The notes: a model not told the origin generated them from the sequence alone. Shown: positions 41,253 through 50,692, numbered from the stretch's first letter. The stretch: 64,000 nucleotides of DNA from Nocardia terrae (GCF_009760405.1 NZ_WRPP01000007.1:124001-188000), one strand, 5' to 3'. A program made the numbers and translations.

Positions 41253-42005
41253 ATGACCGAGACATCGCCCGCTCCCACGGTGTGGGCCCGGCGGCCGCGT
41301 CGTGAGCGGCCCGGGCTGTCGGTGGAACGCATTGTGGCCGAGGCGGTTTCGCTCATGGACGCCGAGGGGATCGAGGCGCTGACCATGCGCGCCCTGGGCG
41401 CGCGGCTGGGCGCGGGCGCGACATCGATGTACCGGCACGTCGCCAATCGCGACGAGCTGCTCGAACTGGCGGTGGACCTGGTCTACGCCGAAATCGAAGT
41501 GCCGCAATGCGACAACCCGGAAGGCTGGCGGGCGGCGCTGACCGGTTACGCGCAGAGCATGCGGTCGATGGTGGTGCGGCACGGCTGGATCGCCGCCGCC
41601 CTGCCCGGGGTGGGGCTGTACTACCTGGGGCCGAATATGCTGCGGCTCAACAACAGTCTGGTCGAGGTCTTCCTCGCCGCCGGTTTCCCGATGGCGGAGA
41701 TCAATATCGGGATCTCGACGGTGCTCGGTTACGTGGTCGGGATGAGCGCCGCCGAGGCGTCCTGGCTCACCAAGGTCGCGCGCTGCGGCAAATCCGAGCA
41801 GGAATTGGTGGACGAGCTGTGGCCGGTGTTCGAGCGCGCGATCAGCGCGCACCCCCGGGTCGCGGAATCCATTGCGGCACGGTCGGAATCGATCGAGGCG
41901 CGGGCCGAGACCGATCTGTGCGCGGTGCGCGACGCCAAGTTCCGGTACGGGCTGGACCGCCTGCTGGACGGCCTGCAGACCAGGCTGACGGGTCCGGCGC
42001 GGTGA
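41253..42005 (+). CDS. TetR family transcriptional regulator
   Basis: 250 residues, ATG 41253 after a GGAGGGAGGAGG site. N-terminal helix-turn-helix: LSVERIVAEAVSLMDAEG, then LTMRALGARLGAGATSMYRHV, which is the TetR/AcrR (tetracyclin_repressor_C-like) pattern. The C-terminal half would bind the inducer. The near-perfect palindrome just upstream is its likely site for self-control and for control of the divergent efflux operon. Overlaps the LuxR gene by 4 bp (GTGA). Confidence 0.92.
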   Translation: MTETSPAPTVWARRPRRERPGLSVERIVAEAVSLMDAEGIEALTMRALGARLGAGATSMYRHVANRDELLELAVDLVYAEIEVPQCDNPEGWRAALTGYAQSMRSMVVRHGWIAAALPGVGLYYLGPNMLRLNNSLVEVFLAAGFPMAEINIGISTVLGYVVGMSAAEASWLTKVARCGKSEQELVDELWPVFERAISAHPRVAESIAARSESIEARAETDLCAVRDAKFRYGLDRLLDGLQTRLTGPAR

Positions 42006-44728
42006 GCGGCCCGCTGTACGGGCGCGAACTCGAGCTCGGGCGGATCGACACGCTGCTCCGGAAGGCCGAGACCGGGCTCAGCGGCGCGCTGGTGCTGACC
42101 GGCGACGCGGGGGAGGGCAAGACCGCGCTGCTCGACCGGGCCGCCCGCCTGACGGGCACGGGCTGGCAGGTGCTGCGCTGCGCCGGAGTCGAAACCGAGT
42201 CCGAATTGCTGTTCGCGGGACTGCAATGCCTGCTCGGCTCGGTACCCGGCGGCACGGCCGGATTGCCGATCGACACCCTGCCGGATCCGCAGGCGGACGC
42301 GCTGCGCACCGCGATCGGACTGTCACCGCCGTCCGGGCCGGTGGATCGATTCCAGGTGGGGCTGGCCACCTTGTCGCTGCTGTCCGAGCTGTCCGCGGCG
42401 GGACCCGTGCTGTGCCTGATCGACGACGCGCACTGGCTCGACCAGGCGACGGCCGACGCCCTGCGCTTCGCCGCCCGGCGGCTCGGGGCGGAGGGCGTGG
42501 TGCTGCTGTTCGGCACGCGCGGCGGATTCACCGTCCCCGGCGTTCCCACCCTGCATCCCGAGCCGCTGACCGATGCCGCCGCGCGGCTGCTGCTGCGTGA
42601 CAGCTGGCCGGAGCTGGAAACCGAAGCGCTGGAACGGGTGCTGGCCGAGGCCATGGGGAATCCGCTGGCGCTGCGGGAGCTTCCGCGCATGGCCCCGGAC
42701 GCCCCGCATGTGGGCCCGCTGCCGCTGCCGGACCGCCTGCGCGCCGGATTCGAACAGCGCATCGCCGGATTGCCCGAGGCGGTCCGCCGGGCGCTGCTGG
42801 TCGTCGCGGCGGAGGAGACCGGCGATCTCGGCCTGGTACTGCGCGCCCTCGCCGAACTGGAACTCACCGAGGAGGCGCTCGCGGACGCGGAATGCTCGGG
42901 CATGGTCGTGGTCGACCACGCCGGTGTCCGCTTCCGGCACCCGCTGCAGCGCGCCGCCGCCTACCACAGCGCCGGTTTCACCGCCCGGCGCGCGGTCCAC
43001 GCCGCGCTCGGCGCGGCCCTGCGGAACGAGCCCGACCGGCGCGCCTGGCATCTGGCCGCGATCGCCACCGGCGCCGACGAGAACACCGCGGCCGCAATGG
43101 AAACCGCGGCCGAGCACGCGCGGGAACGCGCCGGGTACTCCGCCGCCGCGGCGGCCATGGAGCGCGCGGCGCAACTCACTCCCGATCCGGAGCGCCGCGC
43201 CGGCCGGCTGGTCCTGGCCGCCGAATGGGCGGCCGAGGCGGGCCGGTCCGAGCGGGCCGTGCGACTCGCACAGGCCGCCGAACGATTGCCGCTGGCACCG
43301 ATTTCGCGCGCCCGGCTCGACGCGGCGCGCGCCCTCATGGCCTTCGATGACGGTGCGCTGGGCCGCGCCCACGACCTGTGGATGGCGGCCGCCGCGGGAG
43401 CCGGTGCGGCCGATCCCGAGCGGGCGGCCATCATGCTGATCCAGGCCGGTCGGGCCTCGTTCACCCAGGGCGACCTGCGCGGGATACGGCAGGCGCGAAT
43501 CCGGTTGGGCGAGTTGACACTTCCCGAGGAGGCGCGGCCGTGGCTGGAGGGCGCCATGGACGGGCCGCTGTCGCTGTCCTCGGGCGATCACGAGACCGGC
43601 ATCGCGCTCATCCGGTCCAATGTCGCGGTGAGCCGCACCATGGGTGTGGACGAACCGTCGCTGCTCATGACGCTGGCCGGGCAGGCCCTGCTCATCGGTG
43701 ACACCGCCGATGCCCGCGAAATCACCTTCCGGCTGGTGGAGGAGGTGCGGTCGCGCGGAATGATCGGCTGGTTCCCGGTCGCGACGGTGTTCCTGGGCAA
43801 TGCCGAGCTCATGCTGGGGCGGCTGCGCGAAGCCGAGACGGCCCTGAACGAGGGGGTGCGCATCGCGCGCGATATCGATCAGCAGAGCCGGGCCACCCAC
43901 GCCGAGTGCCTGCTCGCCGTGCTGGCGGCGATTCGCGGCGACGAGCAGACCTGCCGGGAGCTGGCCGAGCGTGGATTGCGTTCCGCGTCGGGCGATTTCA
44001 ACTTCATCGACATCACCCATTGCCAGTGGGCGCTGGGCCTGCTGGATCTCGGGCTGGGCCGCTACGAGACGGCCCTCGAGCGGCTCGAGGCGCTGTATCG
44101 AACCCCGGATCGGGTGCGCGGCCACTGGATTCACCTGCTGCGCGACCTGGTCGAAGCCGCCGCGCGCCTGCGCCGTCCCGAACGCGCGGCGGCCGCCATG
44201 GACGAGATCGAGCGGTGGGCGCGCGCCCTGGGCACCCCGTTCGCCGAGGCGATCGCGCTGCGCGGCCGGGCCGCACTGCACGGCGACGGTGGGGACTATG
44301 AGCGAGCTCTGAAACTGCAAGCGGCAGAGGCGCTCTGGTACGACTACGCGCGCACCGCCCTGCTCTACGGCGAATGGCTGCGCCGCGAACGGCGGCGGGC
44401 CGACGCGCGCACCCAATTGCGCCGGGCGGTCGAGATCTTCGACCGGCTGGGCGCGACCCTGTGGGCCGACCGCGCTCGCGCCGAACTGCGCGCCACCGGC
44501 GAGAGCATCGACGCCGCCCCGATCACCGACCTGACCGCCACCCTCACCCCGCAGGAACTTCAGGTCGTGCGCCTGGCCGCCGCGGGCGCCACCAACAAGG
44601 AAATCGCCGCCCGCCTGTTCCTGAGCCCCAAAACCGTTGGCCACCACTTGTATCGGGCCTTTCCCAAGCTCGGCGTCACCAGCCGCATGGAGCTGTCCCG
44701 CTTCGCCCGGGACGCGACGGTCGACTGA
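42002..44728 (+). CDS. LuxR family regulator with AAA ATPase (LAL/MalT-like)
   Basis: 908 residues from GTG 42002, overlapping the tetR stop. Residues 30-41 hold the Walker A motif LTGDAGEGKTAL, and VLCLIDDAHWLDQATADAL is Walker B. The middle 600 residues are helical, TPR-like repeats rich in Ala/Arg/Glu. The C-terminal LuxR helix-turn-helix is LTPQELQVVRLAAAGATNKE followed by IAARLFLSPKTVGHHLYRAF. Large ATP-binding regulators of this type usually activate secondary metabolism or catabolic genes. Target unknown. Convergent with the LysR gene (4-bp gap). Confidence 0.92.
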   Translation: MSGPLYGRELELGRIDTLLRKAETGLSGALVLTGDAGEGKTALLDRAARLTGTGWQVLRCAGVETESELLFAGLQCLLGSVPGGTAGLPIDTLPDPQADALRTAIGLSPPSGPVDRFQVGLATLSLLSELSAAGPVLCLIDDAHWLDQATADALRFAARRLGAEGVVLLFGTRGGFTVPGVPTLHPEPLTDAAARLLLRDSWPELETEALERVLAEAMGNPLALRELPRMAPDAPHVGPLPLPDRLRAGFEQRIAGLPEAVRRALLVVAAEETGDLGLVLRALAELELTEEALADAECSGMVVVDHAGVRFRHPLQRAAAYHSAGFTARRAVHAALGAALRNEPDRRAWHLAAIATGADENTAAAMETAAEHARERAGYSAAAAAMERAAQLTPDPERRAGRLVLAAEWAAEAGRSERAVRLAQAAERLPLAPISRARLDAARALMAFDDGALGRAHDLWMAAAAGAGAADPERAAIMLIQAGRASFTQGDLRGIRQARIRLGELTLPEEARPWLEGAMDGPLSLSSGDHETGIALIRSNVAVSRTMGVDEPSLLMTLAGQALLIGDTADAREITFRLVEEVRSRGMIGWFPVATVFLGNAELMLGRLREAETALNEGVRIARDIDQQSRATHAECLLAVLAAIRGDEQTCRELAERGLRSASGDFNFIDITHCQWALGLLDLGLGRYETALERLEALYRTPDRVRGHWIHLLRDLVEAAARLRRPERAAAAMDEIERWARALGTPFAEAIALRGRAALHGDGGDYERALKLQAAEALWYDYARTALLYGEWLRRERRRADARTQLRRAVEIFDRLGATLWADRARAELRATGESIDAAPITDLTATLTPQELQVVRLAAAGATNKEIAARLFLSPKTVGHHLYRAFPKLGVTSRMELSRFARDATVD

Positions 44729-44732
44729 CGTC

Positions 44733-45623
44733 CTACAGGGCGGCCGGGCCGAGGTCGCGGATGACCGCGGCCAGCGCCCGGATGCGGTCGTCCTCGGCGT
44801 CGGAACGCCAGATCAGCGCCCAGCGCAGCAGCGGCAGATCGGTGATGGGGACGGAAGCGAGGTCGGGGCGGCTCATGAAGTGGCGGCGGTGCATGGGCAT
44901 GGCGTGGATCATGACGCCATGGGCGATCTCGGAGAGGACCTGCTCGGAGGTGGTGACGGTGACGACTTTGTCGAGGCGGTGTCCGCGCGGGGTGTAGAAG
45001 GGGGTCATTTCGTTTTCCCAGTATTCGGGCACGAAGGTCCCCGAGGTGGCGACCGGGGTTCCCGAGAGCGCCTCGAAGGTGGCCGTGCTCTCCTGTGCCA
45101 AAGGATGTTCGACGGGCACCAACAGATCGCGCCCCTCGGTGAAGAGCACCGGGCCGACGGTGAGATCGGGTTCCTCGATGGGAAGCCAGGCGATCAGGCC
45201 GTCGATCGCACCGCTGCGCAATGTCGCGAACGGGTGAATGAATTCCGCGTGCCGCAGCTGCAATCCCCAGCGCGGATGCCGTTTCCGGAATTCCTCCCAG
45301 AACGCCCGCAGCTCATAACCGTTGGCGTTCATGGTCCCGATCCGCAGCACGCTCGTCTTCCCCTGTACCGACAGCCGCGCCTTGGCGATGCTCTCGTGCA
45401 GGTCGCGATAGGCTGGGTGCAGATTCTTCTGGAGCTCCCTGCCCACCTCCGTCAATCGCACACTGCGGCTGGTGCGTTCGAACAGGTCGGCCCCGATCAT
45501 CCGCTCCTGCTTCTTGATCGCCTGGCTGATGCGGGCCGGAGAGACATGCAATCGTTCGGCCGTGCGGCTGAAATGCAGCTCCTCGGCGAGAACGAGAAAG
45601 ATCTCGATGTCTCGTAGCTCCAT
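44733..45623 (-). CDS. LysR family transcriptional regulator, paralogue of the one at 58622
   Basis: 296 residues from ATG 45623. The N-terminus MELRDIEIFLVLAEELHFSR with ISQAIKKQERMIGADLFERT is nearly the same as that of the LysR at 58622, and the effector domain is also alike (LRIGTMNANGYEL; AIDGLIAWLPIEEPDLTVGP). It lies downstream of, and convergent with, the LuxR gene. Unlike its relative it has no GTTAAC-N6-GTTTAC element at its own promoter; the nearest copy is 4.4 kb away, before the paralogous glyoxalase-like gene. Confidence 0.9.
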   Translation of the reverse strand: MELRDIEIFLVLAEELHFSRTAERLHVSPARISQAIKKQERMIGADLFERTSRSVRLTEVGRELQKNLHPAYRDLHESIAKARLSVQGKTSVLRIGTMNANGYELRAFWEEFRKRHPRWGLQLRHAEFIHPFATLRSGAIDGLIAWLPIEEPDLTVGPVLFTEGRDLLVPVEHPLAQESTATFEALSGTPVATSGTFVPEYWENEMTPFYTPRGHRLDKVVTVTTSEQVLSEIAHGVMIHAMPMHRRHFMSRPDLASVPITDLPLLRWALIWRSDAEDDRIRALAAVIRDLGPAAL

Positions 45624-45769
45624 GAGATCCCCTTCCCGCGCACATGCCCGAACGCACAGCGGGATTCGACCCTACCGATTCGGGACGCCCTTCGATATCG
45701 GACCAGTTCCCCTATCCGCTGGGCTCGCTGCTGCATTGGGCGCTGGTGCGGCGCACCGACGCCGGGTCG

Positions 45770-46714
45770 CTACGAGCGGGACAGCCAGCGTCGCAGGCGG
45801 CTGGGGGTGGCGGGCGTGTGCTGTCGCTGCCGGGCCTGTTCGACCCAGGCGGGCAGGGCTTCTCGTGTGGTCAGCCAGGATGGTGGCGGGCCGGCGGTGA
45901 AGGTGGCGACGATGCCGCCGGTGATCGCCGCGGTGGTGTCGGTGTCGCCGCCCACGGAGATGCAGGTGGCCACGGCGGCCCGGTAATCGCCGAGATGTGT
46001 TGCGGCGGTCCAGAGTGCGAACGGGACGGTGTCCTGCGCGGTGACCGCCACGCCGTTGCCGAGTTCGTGGGCGGCCTGTTCGGCGGAGGCGCCGAGCAGT
46101 GCGCGGGCGCGGTGGATCAGGCGGGTCGTCTCGCCGCCGTCGAGGCGGTCGAGGACAGTGTCGAGGAACTGCTGGGGCGCGGGCCGGATTCCGGTGAGCC
46201 GGGCCCGGGCGGCCTCGGCGGCCGCGAGTGCCACCGCGACCGCGCCGATGACGCCTTCCGGATGCGCATGCGTCACCTGGGCCGACAGGATCGCTTGGGC
46301 GGCAGCCTTTTCCGGGTCTCCGGCGAAATAGGCCCCGAGCGGCGCGACCCGCATGGCCGCGCCGTTGCCGCAGGAACCCTGGCCACCGAACGCGGCGGTC
46401 GCCACCTCGCGCCAGGGCATGCCCCGGCGGATGCGCCCGAGGGAGTCGACGGTCATGAAGCCGTAGTCGCGGCGCTGGTCGATCCGTTCGGCGAAGGCGG
46501 CGACCAGCCGATCCTGGTCTATCGCACCGTATTCGAGCAGTTCGGCGGCGACCGAGCAGGCCATCTCGGTGTCGTCGGTCCACTCCCACCGGCCGGGCGG
46601 GAGGTCACCGGCGGCCAGGTCGGCGAGCGGGCGGCGCAGGACGGGGAACTCCGCTCCCACCGCGTCCCCTACGGACAGCCCGTTCAGCGCGTCGAGCATC
46701 AGGTCGGTATGCAT
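45770..46714 (-). CDS. ADP-ribosylglycohydrolase family protein
   Basis: 314 residues from ATG 46714. DraG/ARH fold signatures: an early GLSVGDAVGAEF, the metal-binding WEWTDDTEMA (D47, D48, T49), CGNGAAMRVAPLG in the middle and the C-terminal SVGGDTDTTAAITGGI, which brings the second pair of metal-binding aspartates. It would remove ADP-ribose from a protein, nucleic acid or small molecule. No ADP-ribosyltransferase gene is visible nearby. Divergent from the NfeD-flotillin pair. Confidence 0.9.
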   Translation of the reverse strand: MHTDLMLDALNGLSVGDAVGAEFPVLRRPLADLAAGDLPPGRWEWTDDTEMACSVAAELLEYGAIDQDRLVAAFAERIDQRRDYGFMTVDSLGRIRRGMPWREVATAAFGGQGSCGNGAAMRVAPLGAYFAGDPEKAAAQAILSAQVTHAHPEGVIGAVAVALAAAEAARARLTGIRPAPQQFLDTVLDRLDGGETTRLIHRARALLGASAEQAAHELGNGVAVTAQDTVPFALWTAATHLGDYRAAVATCISVGGDTDTTAAITGGIVATFTAGPPPSWLTTREALPAWVEQARQRQHTPATPSRLRRWLSRS

Positions 46715-46763
46715 CGGGTCCGATCGTAGCCAGCGGACCCCGCAAGTATTTCGTAAGGGAATC

Positions 46764-46790
46764 GTCAGGGCCCCTGACCAGGGTTAGCGT
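46764..46790 (+). promoter_or_regulatory. Operator-like dyad and -10 before the nfeD-flotillin pair
   Basis: GTCAGGG-C-CCCTGAC (46764-46778) is a perfect 15-bp dyad. TAGCGT at 46785-46790 is a possible -10 hexamer, so the dyad would cover the -35 region. It lies between the divergent ADP-ribosylglycohydrolase and NfeD-like genes. Confidence 0.45.
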
Positions 46791-46828
46791 GGGAATGTCG
46801 AAGATCTGCGGTAGCGGGGGTGGAAGTG

Positions 46829-47038
46829 ATGGCGGCGGACGTGATCGGCAAATACGCGCGGGTGACGGCCGCGATCACGCCGGGCCACCTCGGTGAGGTC
46901 GTGATCGAGGTGCGGTTCGGGACCGAACGGTTCCTGGCCCGCGCCGCCGACGGTGAAACGACGATTCCCAAACACGCTCAGGTGCTGGTCGTGGACAGCC
47001 TGGGCGGTCGAACCGTCGAAGTCGTTCTCGTGAAATGA
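46829..47038 (+). CDS. NfeD-like OB-fold protein (short)
   Basis: 69 residues from ATG 46829, preceded by GGGGGTGG. The single domain (KYARVTAAITPGHLGEVVIE, then IPKHAQVLVVDSLGGRTVEV) follows the NfeD C-terminal OB fold without the membrane part seen in longer NfeD proteins. NfeD proteins pair with flotillins. The next gene is one, 9 bp downstream, which supports the call. Confidence 0.75.
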   Translation: MAADVIGKYARVTAAITPGHLGEVVIEVRFGTERFLARAADGETTIPKHAQVLVVDSLGGRTVEVVLVK

Positions 47039-47047
47039 AGGTGCATC

Positions 47048-48496
47048 GTGGACGTCCTGGTCTTTGTCGTGGTCGGGGCCGCAGTCCTTTTGCCGGCATT
47101 GCTGGTGACCCTGTTCCGAATGTCGTGGCGGGTCGCCGAACCCGATGAGGCGCTGATCATCTCCGGCTTCCGCGCCGGATCCGGACCGGGCGGGTCCGGG
47201 GACAGCATGGGATTCCGCATCGTCACCGGCCGCGGCTGCCTGGTAGCCCCCGGCTTGACCAAGGTGCGGCGAATCTCGCTGGAGGCGCACGAATCCCAGA
47301 TCGTGGTGCCCTGTGTGAGCCGCCAGAAGATCAACCTCGCGCTCACCGGTGTGGTGATGTACAAGGTCGGCGACGATTACGCCTCGATCGCCAATGCCGC
47401 GCGCCGCTTCCTGGACCGGCCCGCCGACGAGCTCGAGACCAAGGTCCAGAACGTGTTCATCGGTCACCTGCGCGCCATCGCGGGCTCGATGACCGTCGAG
47501 GACATGATCAGTGACCAGGACAAGTTCTCCGAACAGGTGCGGGACCGCTGCTCGCACGAGATGGAGTCCTTCGGCCTGGTGATCGACTCCTTCCAGATCC
47601 AGTCCATCGCCAGCGAGTCGAATTACATTGCCAACCTGGCGGTTCCGCATCAGGTGGAGGTCGAGCAGCACGCTCGCATCGCCCGCGCCAATGCCGAACG
47701 CGAGGCCATCGCGCAGGAGCAGGCCGCCCAGGCGCAGGTCGCGCTGGCGGTGCGCGACACCCAGATCAAGAAGGCCGGGTACCAGGCCGAGGTGGACCGG
47801 GCCACCAAGGAATCGCAGCAGCAGGGCCCGCTGGCCGAGGCGACCGCCCGCCAGGCGGTGGTCGAGGTCGCGACCAAGGTCGCCCAGCTCGAGGCCCAGC
47901 AGAAGGAACAGCAGCTGCAGGTCGAGGTCCGCAAGCCGGCCGACGCCGAGGCGTACCGGCAGACCACCTTGGCCACCGCGACCCGCGACGCCCGCATCAG
48001 CCAGGCCGAGGCCGACGCGCAGGAAACCCGCCTGCGCGCGGAAGCCGCGGCGGCACAGACGAAGATGCAGGCCCTGGCCGAGGCCGAGGCGATCAAGGTG
48101 CGGGCCGCCGCGCAGGCCGAGGCGACCCGGCTCAACGGTCAGGCCGAGGCCGACGCCATCCAGGCGCGCGGTCTGGCCGAAGCCGAATCGGTGCGTGCCC
48201 GGATGGCGGCCGAGGCGGCCGGTATCCAGCAGCGGGCCGAGGCCATGAGCAAGAACCAGGAGGCGGTGATCGCCCAGCAGGTCGCCGAGAACCTGCCGGA
48301 AATCGTTGCCGCCGCGGCCAAGCCGTTCGAGCACATCGGCTCGTTCACCGTGCTCAACGGCGCCCAGGGCGTGACCTCGGCGCTGGCGGAGATCATCCAG
48401 CAGGCAGGCACCCTCACCTCGATGGCGCGTGAATCCCTGATGCCCGCGCTCAAGGCCGAGGCCGCGACCAACGGCGAGGTGGCGCACACCCCGTAG
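47048..48496 (+). CDS. Flotillin family (SPFH) protein
   Basis: 482 residues from GTG 47048. N-terminal membrane helix (FVVVGAAVLLPALLVTLFRM), the SPFH domain (EPDEALIISGFRAG; RISLEAHESQIVVPC; VQNVFIGHLRAIAGSMTVED), then a long Ala/Glu coiled coil with AEA-type repeats (about 195-400), and a C-terminal hydrophobic stretch. Closest in plan to YqiK/FloT proteins, which organise membrane microdomains. The NfeD-flotillin gene pair is classic. Confidence 0.92.
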   Translation: MDVLVFVVVGAAVLLPALLVTLFRMSWRVAEPDEALIISGFRAGSGPGGSGDSMGFRIVTGRGCLVAPGLTKVRRISLEAHESQIVVPCVSRQKINLALTGVVMYKVGDDYASIANAARRFLDRPADELETKVQNVFIGHLRAIAGSMTVEDMISDQDKFSEQVRDRCSHEMESFGLVIDSFQIQSIASESNYIANLAVPHQVEVEQHARIARANAEREAIAQEQAAQAQVALAVRDTQIKKAGYQAEVDRATKESQQQGPLAEATARQAVVEVATKVAQLEAQQKEQQLQVEVRKPADAEAYRQTTLATATRDARISQAEADAQETRLRAEAAAAQTKMQALAEAEAIKVRAAAQAEATRLNGQAEADAIQARGLAEAESVRARMAAEAAGIQQRAEAMSKNQEAVIAQQVAENLPEIVAAAAKPFEHIGSFTVLNGAQGVTSALAEIIQQAGTLTSMARESLMPALKAEAATNGEVAHTP

Positions 48497-48568
48497 CCCG
48501 GGGGACCGAGTCCGCCGTAGGGGGACAATTCCCGCCACATCGACTGATTTCCAGGGTTTTTCGAGCCC

Positions 48569-48574
48569 TAGGCT
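48569..48574 (+). promoter_or_regulatory. -10 element of a likely leaderless AraC transcript
   Basis: TAGGCT at 48569-48574, 7 nt before the GTG start at 48582, and no ribosome site. Same word and spacing as before metB. Confidence 0.4.
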
Positions 48575-48581
48575 CGATCTG

Positions 48582-49616
48582 GTGATCGAAGGCACCATTC
48601 CGACGCGCATCGCGGGGCTGATCCGGGCCACCGCGGTGCGCGTCGGCGTCACACCGGCCCAGCTGGCGGCGCTGGATCCGGCGATCGATCCGGCCATGCT
48701 GCACGAGGAGCTGCTGCGGGTGCCGACGATCTGGGCCTGGCGGGCTTGGGAATTGATCGACACGGTGGTCGGCCCCGGGTCGGGACTGCTGGCCACCGCC
48801 GCCGCGGACCGGGGCGGGCTGCACGTGTGGGACTACCTGTTCACCAGCGCGCCGACCCTGGCCGAGAGCCTGCGCACCGTGGTCGCGCTGCGCGGGGTGG
48901 TGACCGATCCGGGCGTGGGCTGGGAGGTGGTGGAAAGCGGTGGGCTGCTGACGGTTCGGGAATCCGCGCCGATCGAGCCGGTGGCGGTGCTGGCTCCCAT
49001 CGAGGAGTTCATGCTCTCGATGATGCTGCGCCGGATCCGCGAGGCCACGCGCACGCCGCTGGTCCCGGTGCGGGTCGCCTTCACCCACCGCGAGTCGGCG
49101 CGCTATCCGCACCTGATCGACGAATTCGGCACCCGCCGCATAGATTTCGGCGCCGACCACGCGCAGATCACCTTTCTCGACGCGGCCGCCCTGCCGACCG
49201 GGGCGGACCCGCATGTGGGAAACATGTTGCGGCACTACGCCGAACTGGTGCTGGCCGGCTCCCGCGCCGTTCCGAGCGAACAGGAGTCGATGCGTGCCGT
49301 CATCGCCGCCTGCCTGCGCGACGGGGACCTCAGCCTCGACGGTGCGGCCCGGCGATTGGCGATGAGTCCCCGCACGCTGCAGCGCCGTCTGGAGGAACTG
49401 GGTACCGGCTGGCGCGCGGAGGTGGAGTCGGTGCGGCACGAGCAGGCCGTGGCGCTGATCCGCGATACCGGGCTGTCGGTCCAATCGATCGCCCCGCGAC
49501 TGGGATACGCCGACGCGCGCGCTCTGCGCCGCGCCTTTCAACGCTGGACCGGACTGGGACCCGACGAGTTCCGTCGGCAGTCGCGGACCGCCTACACAGA
49601 GAAGGAACGACCATGA
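48582..49616 (+). CDS. AraC family regulator (arabinose-binding-like N domain)
   Basis: 344 residues from GTG 48582. The ligand-binding domain fills residues 1-220 (LHVWDYLFTSAPTLAESL is shared with the protein at 51245). The two helix-turn-helix motifs are SLDGAARRLAMSPRTLQRRL and SVQSIAPRLGYADARALRRA, ending in the normal FQRWTGLGPDEFRRQ. Overlaps the following flavin oxidoreductase by 4 bp, so it probably controls that gene. Confidence 0.9.
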   Translation: MIEGTIPTRIAGLIRATAVRVGVTPAQLAALDPAIDPAMLHEELLRVPTIWAWRAWELIDTVVGPGSGLLATAAADRGGLHVWDYLFTSAPTLAESLRTVVALRGVVTDPGVGWEVVESGGLLTVRESAPIEPVAVLAPIEEFMLSMMLRRIREATRTPLVPVRVAFTHRESARYPHLIDEFGTRRIDFGADHAQITFLDAAALPTGADPHVGNMLRHYAELVLAGSRAVPSEQESMRAVIAACLRDGDLSLDGAARRLAMSPRTLQRRLEELGTGWRAEVESVRHEQAVALIRDTGLSVQSIAPRLGYADARALRRAFQRWTGLGPDEFRRQSRTAYTEKERP

Positions 49617-50692
49617 CCACCGAGACGAGCGGGATCGACATCGGCATAGCCTCGCTGGCCGACCTGCAGCCGGTCACCGTGGACGGCAGTGCGCGCACGG
49701 CCGCCGAACGGACCGAACAGATCGTGGGGCTCGGCGTGCTCGCGGATCGGCTGGGGTTCGACCACTTCGGGTTGGGCGAGCATCACAATCAGGATTTCGC
49801 GGTGTCGTCGCCCGCCGTCGTGCTGGCCGCGATCGCGTCCCGTACCAGCCGGATTCGCCTGACCAGTTCGGTCACCACGCTCGGCGCGCTCGACCCGGTC
49901 CGGGTCTATCAGGACTTCGCCACGCTCGACCTGCTGAGCGCGGGCCGCGCCGAGATCACCGCGGGCCGCAGCGCCTATCCCGAACCGTTCACGCTGTTCG
50001 GCGCGGACATGAACCGCTACGACGAGCTCTTCACCGAGAAACTGGAACTGCTGCTGCGGCTCCGCGCCGAGCCGGTGATCTCCTGGAAGGGCGAGTTCCG
50101 GCCCGAACTGAACGACGCCGCGGTCACCCCGCGCGCGGTGCAGGAACCGCTGCCCGTGTGGCTCGGCGTCGGCGGCACACCGGCCAGCGCCGCGCGGGCC
50201 GGAACCCTGGGCCTGCCGATGATTCTCGGCTACATCGGCGGCTCGCCCGACCGGCTGCGGGCGATGGCGCAGATCTATCGCGAGGCCGGGGAGCAGGCGG
50301 GCCACACCGACTCGCTGCGATTGGGTGTGGCGCTGCACTATTTCGGCGCGCCGACCATGACGGCCGCCGCCGAGACCTACCCCTACTACCACGACTTCCT
50401 GCGGCCCAAGCATCCCGGCGGCGGCGGATTCGTCGTGTCGCCGCAGCGATTCCAGGACGGGATGCGGGCCGGAGGCCATCTGATGATCGGGACCAGCGAG
50501 TACGTCGCGGCCAAACTGGCCGATCTGCACGATGCCGTGGGATTCGACCGGGTGCAGGCGCTCGTCGATTGGGGCGGGCTGCCCCGGGCCGCGGTCGAGG
50601 AATCCGTGCACCGGCTCGGCGAGGAGATCGCGCCCGCCGTGCGCGGCCTTCAGTCCCGGCCGGAGGGGTTGGCGCGCAATCGCGCCAGCTGA
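49613..50692 (+). CDS. LLM-class flavin-dependent oxidoreductase
   Basis: 359 residues, ATG 49613 overlapping the araC stop (ATGA). Bacterial luciferase-like TIM barrel: LADRLGFDHFGLGEHHNQDF, RLTSSVTTLGALDPVRVYQD, DLLSAGRAEITAGRS and PVWLGVGGTPAS. Uses FMNH2 or F420 to oxidise a small substrate; the substrate is unknown. Translationally coupled to its probable regulator. Its end overlaps the convergent tautomerase gene by 43 bp. Confidence 0.9.
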   Translation: MTTETSGIDIGIASLADLQPVTVDGSARTAAERTEQIVGLGVLADRLGFDHFGLGEHHNQDFAVSSPAVVLAAIASRTSRIRLTSSVTTLGALDPVRVYQDFATLDLLSAGRAEITAGRSAYPEPFTLFGADMNRYDELFTEKLELLLRLRAEPVISWKGEFRPELNDAAVTPRAVQEPLPVWLGVGGTPASAARAGTLGLPMILGYIGGSPDRLRAMAQIYREAGEQAGHTDSLRLGVALHYFGAPTMTAAAETYPYYHDFLRPKHPGGGGFVVSPQRFQDGMRAGGHLMIGTSEYVAAKLADLHDAVGFDRVQALVDWGGLPRAAVEESVHRLGEEIAPAVRGLQSRPEGLARNRAS

